Origin: Beroe ovata | Taxonomy: Eukaryota; Ctenophora; Nuda; Beroida; Beroidae | Assembly (NCBI GenBank): GCA_946803715.1 | Contig: CAMPET010000242.1 | Location: 13,995-77,994, forward strand | Length of the DNA stretch: 64,000 bases | Reading direction: 5' to 3' | Shown here: in pieces, positions 26,611-41,100 of the stretch | Layout of the letters: each line of letters starts with the position of its first letter | Position numbering within the stretch: position 1 is the first letter of the stretch | Notes under the pieces: model-generated | The model's database searches: none | What the model saw: only the letters and a program-made list of their open reading frames with translations | Told to the model about the DNA's origin: nothing | Made by a program: the position numbers and the translations under genes

Positions 26611-27054
26611 AGAAAATAAGTACTGCCAGTAGAAAAAAACCTGAAAACTTTGTTATCATTATGATAGAGAAGTAAAGACAGTTTTTTCGAAAATCGTGGT
26701 ATTAGCAATGGGAATTTCTTTATTCTTCAATCACTGTACTATAGGACATTTTAGTTTTTGTTGCAATATTGTGCCTTTTAATTTCGTTATTGAAGATTGA
26801 AATAAGTCAATTAAGTTATTATCAGTGGCTTAATCCAGTGGCCTATTCCAGTGCAGTTATAAGTAATAGGGGCTATGTAGCCCAAAAAACCAAGGCCAAT
26901 CCTACTTTTCCATTCTTGGGCTAGGCTTTTGTTGGGCTACAGTGATCTGGGTGTTTTGAGGGAGTTGATACGAACAGCAGACAGCTTCCACAGAGTATAG
27001 TTATGTGGTTCAGTAAGGATAAGCTGGTCGCCTCAAGTAGGCTCTCAAATGTAA
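26611..27054. other. 3' flank of the TSP1/EGF gene, no gene seen
   Basis: AT-rich sequence with no supportable coding region. There is a local inverted repeat around GGGGCTATGTAGCCC (26870-26885). Confidence 0.5.
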
Positions 27055-27175
27055 GGCTTAAACTCAGTGAAAGTTCTAGGAGTTCGCCTCAGTTCAGACC
27101 TCAATTCTCAGATGCAGTCAGCCCAAATTGACGAAGCTGCTAAAAGTGTCTCCAAGATTTCAAGCTGATTAGTGT
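27055..27175 (+). mobile_element. Possible retroelement relic
   Basis: One frame reads VKVLGVRLSSDLN, then MQSAQIDEAAKSVSKI, resembling the LGVxLSSDL region of non-LTR reverse transcriptases. It is very short and broken. The following sequence to 27470 has an open stretch with several cysteines that I cannot assign. Confidence 0.35.
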
Positions 27176-27759
27176 TCATACGGACAGAATTGAATTGAAT
27201 ATATTTTACAGCACAATTAGCAAATGTATATTTTCTTCAGCTATAAAGGACGTCACTTTGGTTGTGCTCATGAAGGAAATGTCCCTACCTATGATGCCAA
27301 TGGTTGTCTGGAGCAGACTAGAGTATTCTACTCCTGCATGGAGGCCTCTCTTATGACTTCTAAGAGTGACATTGGAAAACTAGAGTCCTCCAGTAATAAT
27401 AAGAAGATCAAGATTATATGCTACGATGTGGTCGAGCCCATTTCCTCAACCATAGTTAAGTTGAAGTGAAATGTACCTTCTTTCTACCTGAATACTTAGA
27501 ACCTACCCGACACCTTAGCAAGCATAAGCTGGGAGCCAGAGTGTGTCAGTATTCAGTAGTGTTAGGAGAGTATAGAGGTCGGTCAGGGTATTCAAATTAA
27601 GAGGAAGAATCCTGGCACTGCACCAACAAAATATCAAGAGTCAGTTATGGTGAAGTTCAACTGTGGGTGTCATTCATCCTCACTTCCAATCTTCAATCCT
27701 CAATTCCACTGGCTTCAGGTAGGGCACGGAATTTGTTCCACATAATACTAGATCAATAG

Positions 27760-28107
27760 TTAACAAAGAGACACCGCCCCATACCAATATTCTGTAGGCT
27801 TAGATCTGTAGCTTAGATGACTATCAAAGAGAGTGTGGTAGAGGCTCTTATATAAGGTATTGGCGACGAATTTCTTAATGTGGTTAAGTTGACCAGTACA
27901 ACATCTCAGTTTCTTACCAAGTGCAGTAATATGGGGTACCCATGAAAGGTTTTCATCTATAACAACAAAGGTTAAAACATCTATAACAACAAAGGTTTTC
28001 TTCATAACAACACCAAGAAGTTTTGATTCGGTGACCCTATCTATCTCAAAATCATTGATTTTTACTGGATAGCTAAGTGTTTTACTTTGGAAGTATATCA
28101 CGTCCAA
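27760..28107 (-). mobile_element. Non-LTR reverse transcriptase relic
   Basis: The minus strand reads NDFEIDRVTESKLLGV, then DENLSWVPHITALGKKL, NHIKKFV and LYKSLYHTLFDSHLSY, characteristic of the end of the RT domain in jockey/CR1/I-type elements. A short internal duplication (TFVVID twice, around 27960-28000) interrupts the LGVxxDENLSW motif, so the copy is dead. Confidence 0.8.
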
Positions 28108-28324
28108 TTGGAGGGTTCTCTAGATCTTATTCAGTTAATAATATAATAATCATAGACAAACGTGAATTTCAATATTTCATTTGTGTTGCAAAAAGCCTAT
28201 CATTGCCAAAAGGTCTATAGTAATTGTCGAGCAGCTGCAAAACTGCGAGAGCTAGATGTCAGATAAACTATGACATATTCATACTTGATACAAAATTAAT
28301 TTAAGTCCATCGTGTCGTTTATAT

Positions 28325-28830
28325 TCCCACGCTGCATGACCCAAATACTCCGCGCGCGCGGCGCGTCTCCGTGCTTTCCACGAGTAGAACTAAAACATGA
28401 TCATGAAAGCGAGCAAAGCAAACTTATTTTCAAACGCAAGCTTGCGTCAGATTTTATTTGACATGATCTATATCTGTTTTTCGCGCGCGGTCAGATAAAA
28501 TGAATAATTTCGTAAAAACTATGGCGCAAAACCGCGTGTTCCGGGAACGCGAACAGTGAACACGTGGTTCCTTGTCGGGCGATGCCAGACCGCTGATGCA
28601 AGCCTGTCTGATCAGGATAAGTTGCGCGCGCGCGACGAAATTCTCGACAGGGTCGATCGACAAGTGGTTCCCAAAATCCCAGGTCTCGCGTGTTCCCGCG
28701 CTGCGTGACCCAAATACTCCGCGCGCGCTGCGCGTCTCCTTTCTACGACTTTTCAGTTCACTGAGTAGAACAGGGGCGCGCAACGTGTGCACAGTCTCGC
28801 GCCGTAGTCCCGCCACGTCGCCGCGACGCG
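28325..28830. repeat. GC-rich dispersed repeat, copies 2 and 3
   Basis: Two tandem-like blocks begin TTCCCACGCTGCATGACCCA (28328) and TTCCCGCGCTGCGTGACCCA (28689), each followed by AATACTCCGCGCGCG. Between them lies the ATGCCAGACCGCTGATGCAA block shared with 11955. The second block continues into ACTTTTCAGTTCACTGAGTA and ACGTGTGCACA, shared with 17990 and, inverted, 46200. Confidence 0.75.
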
Positions 28831-29301
28831 ACTTTTTAGTTATAGTCCGAGAAGTATAAGTATGGTTATTTATTTTTATTTTTGTGACTTACGATGGTTA
28901 ACTGGTTCGGAACTTCGGAACCAAAAGAATTATTTCTGTTTGTGCAATGTGCCTTGGTCTTATGTCTATGCCACAATTTAATAATTTATCCATAGAATAT
29001 TTTGATTATTCTTCCTATTTCCTGTGTAGTGTGTACACCTTCCCACTCCTAAATTCTTATTACCTAGTTATAAGTTAAATTAATTTATTCACCAATAAGT
29101 TGTTAAATTATTTGTTTTGTGTTTGTTGGTTTCTACCATTTAGATTTTTCAAAATGTTTACTATATGAGTACCTTGGAAGGTGCATGCTGAAATGAAGAA
29201 GCTTTGTCGACAAATGATATCCATCGAATTGTGTTGATTTACGGCAAAACTTTTATATTATAGGTATTACTATATAACCTTCCCTATGCATTTAAATCAT
29301 A

Positions 29302-29559
29302 ATGGCAATTTTCATAATGAATATCAAATATTTCTTAGACAGTAAGTTGCTTAGTTCTGAAATAGATGAGAAGGATCTGGGAATCATAGTTAATTCTGAT
29401 TTGAATTGGAATCAGAACATTCCTTCCTGTCTGAAAGTGGCAAATAAAGCTATTGGCTGGATATCTAGAAATATAATAGAAGCAGACACTGTGATTCTCA
29501 CTAGAATCTATAAAAGTATAATCAGACCTAAGCTTGAATACTGTGTTAATGTCTGGTAG
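29302..29559 (+). mobile_element. Second type of non-LTR reverse transcriptase relic
   Basis: The frame reads SSEIDEKDLGIIVNSDLNW, then KVANKAIGWISRNI and RIYKSIIRPKLEYC, ending NVW with a stop. EKDLGVIVDSDL and VRPxLEYCxxVW are typical of CR1/L2-type elements. It differs from the families at 20.7 and 27.8 kb, and only a fragment is left. Confidence 0.82.
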
Positions 29560-32500
29560 GTATCCAACAGCTTGTCATGGAACTAAATTCATGGGCACCG
29601 CAATGAAAATTGAAATTCTTATCAGAGAATTTCATCCATTATACACAATGTATGGCAATCGAATTAGTAAAGATAATTACTGTGGAGTCTTGCTCTGTTG
29701 TCAAGTAAGCAGTTGCTATCATTGATTCTGAAGAGAATATATCATCCCTAGGTAATAGGTCTATGAATTTGTCATTCCACCCATTTGATTACAAATTACA
29801 TCCAAGAGATGTTGCATAATCACACAGTAATTACTTTTTCAAAGCTGCTGGGTGAATGTAATTATATCACATGACAAGCATACTGACATGTGAAAATTCA
29901 CCAGGTGACCAAATATTTAGTCACGTGACTCGGGTGTGATGTTAAGTCAAGGTGTAGATGGCATGCCATACAGACGACTTTAATTGAGATTTGATTGAGA
30001 TACTTATCAGACAGCTCACTGCCTGTTTGTCTCTTGTAGCCTCTTAATCCTTCTCTCTCATAGGCAGATGACGATCACATGTTCTGGACGTGTTCTTCTA
30101 TTGGTTCCTGTGTCTTCACTCTTCACGTATTTGAGTCATGTACTAAAAAGGTTATGATGCAAGCATAGACTCAAGGATTATTGTTTCTATGTTTCCTTTT
30201 GTCTCCCGTTCTTGTGAAGTGTGTCGACTCATGCATCACCATTGTCCTCTCTCCACTGAATTGTTTGTCGTTTTCTTGAGTTTCTCGAGTGTTAGAACTT
30301 CGGAGCTCTTTAGTCTTTACGTGTGCTTTGATACTGAAAAAAAGCGTCCCTACCCGTTTTTATACTTTTGTTTGGTTAAGGTAAAGTGTTGTTATGTTTA
30401 AAACTACCTAGATCTCATTCATTTGATTCCACAATTGCCTACTTTATTTATGAAAGGGGTAAGGATAGAAGTTGATAGCCTAATCACATTCATTGATACA
30501 ATCATTAATCATTCCTAATTTAACTCATTTCAATAGGGCAATGACTTTTACTGACGAATCGATAAAATGATCTCAAATCGCAGCATTAAACCACTCCTGG
30601 CTATTAGAAATACAATTTACTAAAGACAATAGGATCATTTGATGGGGAAGGCGGCGATATATATAGCTTTACGACTATTTTCATACAACTAGCCATTTCG
30701 GGGTCTACATCAGCTCCGATGGAATTTTTCGACGATTTCGCTAACGTCTCCATAAGCCACCAGTCTCACACATAGAAACCACTCGGGGCCATCATTATAA
30801 GGTGAAATCAAATCGGATGAAATCAAACTATCATGTTTAAGTTTTCTAACAACGTGCTAGGAGGCCATTGATATGAATTCTTTTACTAATCTTTGCTCCG
30901 TCTATGATATGAGCGTATAGATTCCACGCGACAGGAATAGCACATGCTTGGATTTTCATGATCTTTATCTCTGTGTCTATTACAATGATATGATTCTGTT
31001 GTTAGGTGGCTTATGCTGTGTATATCGCTATGAAACTATCGAAATGTCTACCACTTGCTGAACATGTGGCATTTGTAAACATTTGAGCTTGTTATCGAAT
31101 TTAGATCTCAATCTCATGCCACCCATTCCCACGCACTAATTCTAGACAATTGACATTTATTAGCAGCATTGTATCAGATTTCTTTTGAGGTTCAAATACA
31201 ACTCTTTGATATACTTATAGCGTGATTTCTCGTGATCCCATATTTCATTATTTCACATTTTCAATTTCTGTTTCCATGTGACTTCTCTCACGTAGTACTA
31301 TTAGCGTGCAATTTGAACTCTGGGCTCTATGATGCTATCACCGCTATTATAAACGCTGCTATAGTACACCCTCTCTTTGGACCGAAACATGTTGTCTCGA
31401 TGTCATGGTAGTAATACGTCATATAGCTGCTCATCATTGGGTGTGGCTACACATTACACAATAATTACTGACACAAACCATCAGTGGGCTCGATTAGGAT
31501 GACATGATGATTGATGACTTTCTGATCACAAACCAGCGTTGGTTGGCAGAAATGAGTTGTTTCGAACACTGAATTTCTCGTTTACCTTTTAGTTTTTCGA
31601 ATTTATTATGAACACGTTGAAATGACATATGCTGATTAAGTCGAATACCTGCACAGACCATGGGAAACAACAGTCTCAATCCTACATTTCATCATCATAT
31701 GTCGACATCATATCCTCAGATCTCCTTCACCCAATTATGAACTTCTCTTCATTGATAATCAACTCGTAATGATATCACACACTTGTGAACAGTCGACATT
31801 ATCCCTCACACTTGTGTGCTACATTATAGAACAATGCCTGATACCCAGTTTCTTTACCTCCACAGTCTGCTTGCTGATTAGACCCACTCTAAGTACAGCG
31901 TTTACTAACACGGGTCATGTGACCGTGACGGGCGGTCCCTGATTGGGCCCTCCAGCCACATCCGCTTGATTTGATTGGTTACCAGCATGCGAGGTACTTA
32001 CCCAACGTAATGTGACTACTAAACTGTAGCATACCAAGTTTTTGAAACCGATTCAGACCAGACGCGGTTTAGGGAAAGGGTCGACTGACTCGGTTAGCTT
32101 AGTGGTATATATCTCCGATCATGGGGGCACGGGGATCAGTGTTCGTTATGATTTGTTTGTGTTACCACAATACCTTGTCCTGTGATGTAGCGGACTTCAG
32201 TTCCCACGCCTTCCCAAAAGGAGATTCCGATACTCGCCAGTTCTTTGTTCTTGCGGCAGAAGTCGTACTATAATCCACGCTTTTGTTTATATTGCTCAAC
32301 GTTTTGAGGATAGCGACCTTTATAAATACGGCAACTTTGCTGTAACATGTCCACTAACGACTCTGTGGAAAACGAGGTCGATGTTTATAAAGAATTTGTG
32401 CCAGAGTAACAGCTGGTCTGAAACTGCTGATATCACTACGTGTTAAAACCCGCTTGTTTACATGGTTTTTAGTTTTGCCTACACAACTTAGTTTTCGTTT

Positions 32501-35190
32501 ATATACGGTTTTAACAACTTTTGTTTGATTCTAAGCGAACACAATATGCTTGATCAATCCATTGCAATCTAGAATTAGGACAGCTGTTGCATTAACATCT
32601 GTGTGTGTGTGCGTGTTTGTGCTTTTCTGTGGGCTCTAATCCGCGTTCTATTGACGTGCACAAAATCATTAAGAAGCTCATTCAGGACTCTCGTATTGGA
32701 CCTTGTGCTTTGACCTCAAACAATATGGCCGTTTCTCTCCAGGATCAAACGGACAAGGAATTATGAGTTCAACTTTATTGCACCATTTAATTGTTTCAAT
32801 CGTTCAGAAAACTTGATTTACGAAGAACCTAGGTAGTAGGTATCAGAGAAAATACATCTTGATATCAAGTACTTATCAACCATGCACGCAACTGAATATG
32901 AACCGCTAACCCTTTGAAGTTTAAATTCTCCGTACACTACTTAGAACAGTTGTACCTACTTGACACGCTTGTGTAAGTTTTCCTTGTCACAAGATATCGG
33001 TATTTGCTGGCTGATTATCGATTACATTCGACTGAAATCACGGTGCCGTGTTGATAAAAGTGTGTTAAAACGTTCCGATATGGATACTTTCTTTTTGCCT
33101 GTAAGCTGCCCAGCTGAGTGGATTTTTTCCCGATATCCCAGAGTGAATTGACCTGCTCAGTGATTGGATGACATGATTGGAATGAACAGTCCTGATTGGC
33201 CAATTGGTCGGGAGATGAAGTTCCTCCTGAATGATATTGCTACAATGGTTTGGAATGTTGATCATGTTATCCCCAATTACTGGTCAATCAATGACTTCTA
33301 TCTTGATTGCGTGATCAGAATATGTGCACCATCAGATTCTAATGTTTCCCGTTCATCTATCTACAGAACTATAGAATGAAACGAGTGAACTGAGCCACGG
33401 GTTCCTTCTGGTAGGATAATGGTCACTACGATGATCATCTAAACTAATAATCCAATTAATCACTTAATCGCCTGCTAATGTTGCCGCGATGGTAATCAAA
33501 TAATACCGCTCATTTTCTAGATTTAGCCGAAGTTTTAGTCAGATACTTATGATTTCTCTACTTGTACACTGTACTAGTAGTTTGTCTTCACAGTCTGTAC
33601 ATACCACCCAATGCGGTCAATTTACCAAGATGTAGCAATTACCTTGACCACTCTCTCTTTCTCTCCACAAGCTTGCTTTGTCCGTCGTTGAGCGCCGCGA
33701 GTAGCCATGGCAACAGTTACGAATACGGTGGACTTTATTGATGCCCATTTGGCATAATGGTACTTTTCTTTTAGAGGTATCGAACATCATCATGTTGGTC
33801 AAATACCAAGGCAAAATATCGTATCATCCCCGCTGCGTCATAAGTAGTTGCTCTTATGTGTGATATGTCTAAAGACATGTCTGTTGACTAGAACTATAAT
33901 TCTATGTGGGATGATGGGAATTTGGAGTCCACTGCCTATTTAATAGTTCACATGTATTGAGAGTAGATAATGCGCTCAAATTTGAAACTTAAATTTGTAT
34001 GAGTTCGCTGAGGGAATTATAGCTAACCATGTGGAATAGGAATTATACTATTTCTGGCGGCATTTTTGCGCCACATTCCCTGTTGTTTGGGTTGTTGAAC
34101 AATCCAAAAGTTGCCTCTGTGTCTCCGCTTACTCAGCTCACCAACTCTGTTGCTGTATCCATAGTTACTATACTCATATATGGTAGTTACTCTCACATAT
34201 GGCCGTAACTTTGAGTAATTAACTAATTGTGTAGTTGGTGTGTTAGTTACTACACTTATTGATTCCCACTAATTTTATATCCTGCGAATTGTCGCGTGTG
34301 TTTCCATGGACACGTGCTAACACGAGCGCAGACACGTGATGGCAGACACGTGCAAACCATGTTACTTGCTGTACTCGGCCCAATCCAATGCGTCGATGGA
34401 CAATGACATGACAATAAATACAATCAGAATATCGACATCAGTCGTAAGGAAACTGCCTTGTATTTCATGATGTAGAAAGATAAAATACACTCATATAGAC
34501 CGACTTTATAGGTACTAACTATATGTACTATTAATAGATTGTGTTTGTAGTCTAGAGGTAGGTACCGAATACTGATAGAGTCAAGATTCTTCTTAGACAC
34601 TTAAGTCCTCTAAGCTCTTCATTTACAATAATCATTCAACAGACTTCCTAGGGATTGCAGTTAAGTCTCTAGCATGTTTGTTTTCTTCGTATTCATGAGA
34701 AATTGGATGCGATATCTAACGATCATGTTGAATATGATATGCAGATGTCTTATTAACAAGTGATCGGTAAGACACCACTATTCGTAGATCCTCTTGGATT
34801 CCTTGAATACAAACATGAAAACCTACATCCGAATCCTTCGGGATTTTTCGGCGGAAATTCTCTCTGTTACTCATGTAGTCAACATTGAACAATGTTAATG
34901 TACAATGCCACACACACACGATGCCAGCTGTGTTTGTACTCATGAGCGGGAAATGACTAAGAAAGATGAAAATAACGGCACTTTCTTCTACTTATAGGGC
35001 TTCAACTGGCATTATCAGATACCAATTGAAAATTGTAATACATCTTTGAAATCAAGATAACTGGCCAGCAGAAGTGATTATCAGTTGCTTCAATTATACA
35101 ACAACTTCTTGTTTTACCCACCCTCATGTTTTACCCCCATCCTCATCTCTCAATATATGAACTCTCTCCCCACACACACGTACAGGTATT
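29560..35190. other. Gene-poor 5.6-kb region
   Basis: I find no reading frame with a recognisable domain or exon structure here. The sequence is AT-rich with occasional microsatellite (TG run near 32602). It is the upstream flank of the leucine-rich-repeat gene and may hold its regulatory DNA, but I see no specific site. Confidence 0.55.
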
Positions 35191-38100
35191 ATGGACGATG
35201 TATCGTACTATTCTGAAGATGAAGAGAGTATCTGTGTCGGTCTGACCTTCACCTGCCCCACCAAATGTGAGTTATAGTCTACAGCTGGGGAAAAGTTGCT
35301 GCTCAGAAATGTTGTTGCTCAGAAAAGTTGCTATATTAGATCTAGGACTATATAGTGGGGAGGGGGTAGAAATGAACCGATTCTTCGCGAGTATTATAAT
35401 AATGGTGGCTAATTGATCATGTTTTGATATTGTGTGTCGCTGTGGCAACAATAGATGATTAGCAATCCAATTAACCGCTCGTCAATGTAGCTATTTAAAA
35501 CCAGATCCAATGTATAAATATAGACATCACTAGGGTACACATTTTGTATTTGAGTAACTTAATACAACATGAATTTTAGAAATCAACTACGGAAGAATTC
35601 AAATCGAATTTAAGTTCTCATATAAAGAGCGCAGCCTATTGTTGGTTAAGTTAATTATCATTTCAGAACTTAAGTTACGAAAATCAGATCTGTAGGGCTT
35701 TGAGAATAATATATATGTTGGTGGCTAAGGACTGCAGTTTGCATTATGCATACTCAGCATTCATTCGAAACGAGCCCTTAAATCTCAATATACACTCAAA
35801 TTAAGCTCACTCCACCCATCCCATGTCTACTTGCTCAGTGTGTTACCTATACCCCGCTCAATTTTGTAAAGCATCACCCCCCCTCTCCCTCTAACCCGTC
35901 TCAATTCCGGCAGTGGGAGAGAGCAGCACTAACAGTACGGACAGTGGGGTGGAGTGTGCCAGTGAACTGCCCCCACACCCTCCACTCAACCACCAGTGGA
36001 GATCAGGGCAGATCAGCAGCACTGAATCTGGGATCGGGAGCGCGTGTGACAGTGAGACACTCCCAGTTGATCACAGCATTGCCAGCGGAGGAGAGACAAA
36101 GTGGCGCCGCGGCGCTCACAGATCCGTGCTAGATATGTCTAACATGGCCGATATGGATCTTGAAGTCAAGGTGAGTGATGGCCGGCAATAATGTGAGAGC
36201 CAGATCACACGCATCACTCATCACAGTTTACACTGACCATTATAGGGTTTAGTCCGACAATCGATTACTGATTATTTAATCACTCATTAGTTATCAAATG
36301 CGCACTGATTCACGTCATTTCTCAGCAAAATGAGGCCGATAGCGGTTGTGAGATGAAGAACTCGTGCAAATTAGAGGAGATCTACCCTGGAATCAGTGAT
36401 ATCAAGCAACTCAAAGCCAGGAAACAGCAACTTGGTAAGTTGTTAACACCATGTTACCATGGTGTTGTTACCATAGATAATGTTAATAACAATCCTGGTA
36501 ACATTTTAACATGGTAACAGCTCTCTCTCTCATTCTGTACTGATACCATGAGTTCACTGCAGAGTTCATACGTGTTCACCTCCACAGACTGTAAATTGCA
36601 CGTGCATTGCACCAGACAGGGTACCTGGTAGCGCTGTAGTAGACAATTCCAGCGACAGATAACGAATTCCAATTACTCCGTAATCATTCCCAATTTCCCC
36701 GACATTCCTTCCTCTATGCCGAATTCCACAATTTGTAAGGTTTTATCTTGGGAAATAAAACGTACTCCACTGATTTGATATTGATTGGGGGTTCTAGCTG
36801 ATAGCAAGTCAATATTGACTAGGTTTTGTCACTAAAAAGAGAGGCTTTAGGAGTAGGTGTTCAGGAAATGGAGAGTTCGGGGGAGAATTGAGACGTTTGG
36901 GAGGAAACATGTACCATAATCATGTATGATAAGGAAACAGGAACTGATTGTATTAAACTGAGATTTGTTCATATCATGCCAAGGTGTTTGGCATGGGTTA
37001 TCAGTGTTGTTTGAAGTACTACCGCGGTGTTCTATGATATTGGAACTTACGGGTTATGAAACTGGGTTTAAACAACATGTAGAGTTGTTTAAACATGGTG
37101 CAACACAATGGCGGTACTGGCAGCGAAACAAAACAATGTGTCATATCACTTATCATTGTTGAACACTCTCCTTGTTTCTCTCTCCCCCTGCTATGTAATA
37201 TCAATTCCAATCAGGCGGGGTGAAGGGTGGTAAGATCGCATCACTGAACGCCATATCACTCGATATCCTGAACGGGCGGCTCGACGACCCAGCCACAAAG
37301 ACCGCTCTCAGACCTAACCCTATGGTGGACGAAGGTAGGCACATAATCATGGGGGAGGCAATTTCATCAGGGACTGGAAATTCAAAATTATGTTTTCTAT
37401 GATTTTGAAATTGACTTAACTGACGCGCATGTGCGTTGTTTCAGAGTGTGCAGAGAATAAGATGAAGACTCCTCCAGCTAAACTGACCAGAAGGTACTTC
37501 ATTCTCATTTCAGTTCGTTTCAATGTACCAGTGTGTCACATTGCGATCACGACATTGATAATCTGTCATGACAAGTCATGCAGTGACGCAGTCTCTCGTG
37601 ACAAATCGCATCACTTTGACACTACTGATGGTATTCTTCTCAGGAAGATAAACGGTGGAATCATCTACGAAAACTTGAGCAATCCTGTCACCAAACCACT
37701 GTATGTGAACTACAAGTCGTCCAGGCTATGTGACATGATTCAACCTACCCAAACCCCCGACTACTTGTCGCCTATGTCGAGAATAATTCCCACGCCTCCT
37801 GCCAGTGCTCCTCCATCAAAACAGACGATCTACAACACTCCTCACAGGAATGTTCATGTGAGTTCATTTCTCAACCCCGACTCGGTTTGGTAGATATTGC
37901 GAGCAATGCGGTCAATATTATTGAGAGGGATATTCGCGCGGTATATTCGAGACGTAAAGACCCCATTTCTGCTTATGTAGTCTGTGCTGGTTAACTTTGA
38001 ATGATGTAGTTTTGCTGCAAAATATAGAGATGGAATCCTTCCAAATGGGACATGCACTGCATCCTAAATCTCATCTACTTCACATGAAGTGTAGCATGAA

Positions 38101-41100
38101 GAACAATTAGAACGTGAACTGCAATTTTGCTCAAAATAGATGAATGGTTTAACTCCATAATATGGACAGAGAACTCTCTAAAACTCTGAAAATGTCGTGT
38201 CATTTCATCTAACATCCACACTAACTCCCCCTCCCCCTTCCTCCCCCCTCAGAAATTGAGCCGTTCCCCCTACACGAGCAGTTCCCACAGCTCCCTAGTC
38301 CACACTTCCCACCTATACGAACAGATCAAGTCCCCAGCTCCCACTCGTGCTCCCTTCCCCTCCTCTCCCCTCTACTGCTCAGTCGACACCCCAGCTCAGC
38401 CACCACACAACAACTCTAGTCGGAGTGATCGGTCACACAGTTTCCCTGAGGAGATATACATCGGGAAAGAGGTAGGATTTCTCTGAGTGATTCCTCACTT
38501 ACCATAATTCCTATTCTGTCTACAGTTCGTGCTACATGATGCGAAGGAATAAATGTGCATTTGTAGACACATATTAACTGGAATACTTCCATGTCTCATA
38601 GCTATTTCTCGTCACAGGAAAACGCAAGCTACGATGAAGACAGGAGCTCAACTATACGTCGCAGACTGATGAGATCCGCAACAACAAGCACAGAAGATGA
38701 AGCCGTGACAACACCTACTGTTGCCACGTTTACCACCACCCGTTACCATGGTAACCGTGTTTCCCGGGACACCACCAGTCCGGTGGTGGAAAGAAGAGGA
38801 CGTAGCACATCACGAAATAGCTGTGGTAGTCAGAGGAGCTCATCGGCACACAGCAGGAGTGTGTCGAGTAGAGGTGTGAGGAGGAGCACAAGTGGGAGGA
38901 GTAGTTCTGTCCAGAGCAGGAGTACCGGGGGAAGGGACGGCAGAGGACGGGAGAGCAGTGGTGAGAGGGACGGGAGAGGACGGGAGAGCAGTGGTGATAG
39001 GGACGGCAGAGTAGGACGGGAGACGAGTGTTTCCGGTGAGATGCACAACGGGAGTTGTCTGAGAGGCAGGGAATTCGCTGATAATCGGGGTGAAACTGTA
39101 TTCGACACCTGTAACCGATATGACAGGTGAGATGTCTGGATTGACGTGATGTCAATCAGATGTTCACTTATTCAACTTGATTTTGAGGGTTGGGTTCTGT
39201 ATTATTCATCCCGGATTGCAACACTGTGCCATGTTCACTTCATTAGAATTCTTCATCACAGTGGAATCGCGATAAGTAATTATGGATATTGCTTGATTAG
39301 CTAATTGGTATTATCGTGAGACTGATCTTTGGATTGATGAGTTGTCATGGTAAACAATCTAGACATGACAAGGTACCTTGCACTGACTTGGCATATGTAA
39401 TGATGACCGATATGAGTGATGATCATAGTCACCCCCTCGGGTCTGATCGTCTGGGAAAGGTAGACATCAATCTCATCTGATATATTGGTACTAACTGCAA
39501 CAGATAGAAGTGGGATAGCAATATCATTAGACTGTCTTGTCTCTAGATGAACTACATTTCTTACCCATCATTTCCTCTCACGATCGCAATATCACTCCAG
39601 TATTGGCTCACATCTATATAACAGTTCAATGTAGCGAACTCTGATGGCTGGGAGGTTAATAATGCCAACCCAATCTGTCCCTTCTATGGGTTCCTATTCA
39701 CAACTTGTAGACAGCGTAATTGAATGAAAAGTCGTGTATATCCCTTTTATATATGCTACACTCGATACAGTGAAACCATTTGTCAGACAGCCATTACTTG
39801 CTAATGGAGGGACTCAGGGACATATGAGGGACCACTCGGATTTCATTTTCTTTATCGAATTGTGGAGGGAAAGAGAAAATGTCTATTCATCATCACGGAG
39901 TATATAATCTGTAGTTTGTGGAACTAAGTCCTATAACGGAACCGTCTCTTTCAGATACAGTCCTGCTCGCAATGGCGAAGGACGGTACCACAGTGTGGAT
40001 AGCTCGCCGCCAGCAATTTCACCAGGTTTGACCGAATGTTGTGATGATGGTTGTAACCATCGAACGAAATTATGGAAACATATTCGACAGGAAATTCATT
40101 CGATTTTGGCATTCTGCCAGATTATCATTGTGCTTCAAACTCATTATCTTGCCCGGCCAGGATCGCACAGCGACACTAGCTCCCGACTATCAAGTTCCCG
40201 TGGGGCGGGAGTCACGCGTGACGATTACCGCGTGACATCACGCAACGCAGACAAGAGCAGGTTCCGGTACTCCAAATCTAAACCAGCAAACACCTCATCG
40301 TACCCGCAGGACACGGCTTCGGTATGAACACAAGCACACCCACACACACACATACACACTCACACACATACAAAAGTATCTCTGTGGGACGTGTTTGCTA
40401 GCCTCAGTATTGAGTAGGGGCAATAATTGGATTATCGGTATCGAGATCATTAGTTTTCTCGCACTTTCAAAATGATACATGTATCACAATTCACAGTTTC
40501 CCAAGTCACCTGCCCTGGTCCACTCTAGCACTCACATTTCACATTTCACAATACCCATCGATAATTTGATGTTGGTGGTTTATCAGCCTCCATGAAAAAT
40601 CAACACAGTTCGTTTACCAAAATAGCCGATATAATTCCCGCCTTTTAAGCGGAAATTTGCCATCAATCTAACAATAACCATGAATCCACAGCCAATCAGA
40701 GTGAAGAAGCAGGGAGTGGCTCTGTCTCAAGCGACGACAGAAGGCGTGCAAGCTCTCTTCAGACTCGAGGATACGTTCGTAGAACTCAGGTAACCTCAAT
40801 AAAACAATTAGGTAGTTTGCAGTTAATTGGAACTAATTAGATCCTAGGTGATCTATTATACCTCGTTATTATGGAGGAGTAATGAAGCACGGTTTTCGAT
40901 AGAATTTGTCAAGCCGTCTTTAGTTCTCATGACGTATGAAAATTCGATGTGATAGGTTCTAGATACCTAGAAAAATGTCCTAGATACTTAGATACCCCAT
41001 ACTGTATGAGTATCTAAGAGAACACCCCTTCTCCTGTATCTCATTGTGTTGCACCTATCAGTTATCGGAAAGTACCGCCCCCTTTCCAAAGAATCACTCA

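Noticed and set aside
32085-32155. tRNA-like segment with an A-box match (TTAGCTTAGTGG)
   Set aside because: The following GTGTTCGTTATG does not fit a B box well and I could not draw a cloverleaf with paired arms. Could be a tRNA-derived relic at most.
38730-39155. Minus-strand frames with Ser/His/Pro-rich products
   Set aside because: Antisense shadows of the Ser/Arg-rich exon 8 of the LRR gene.
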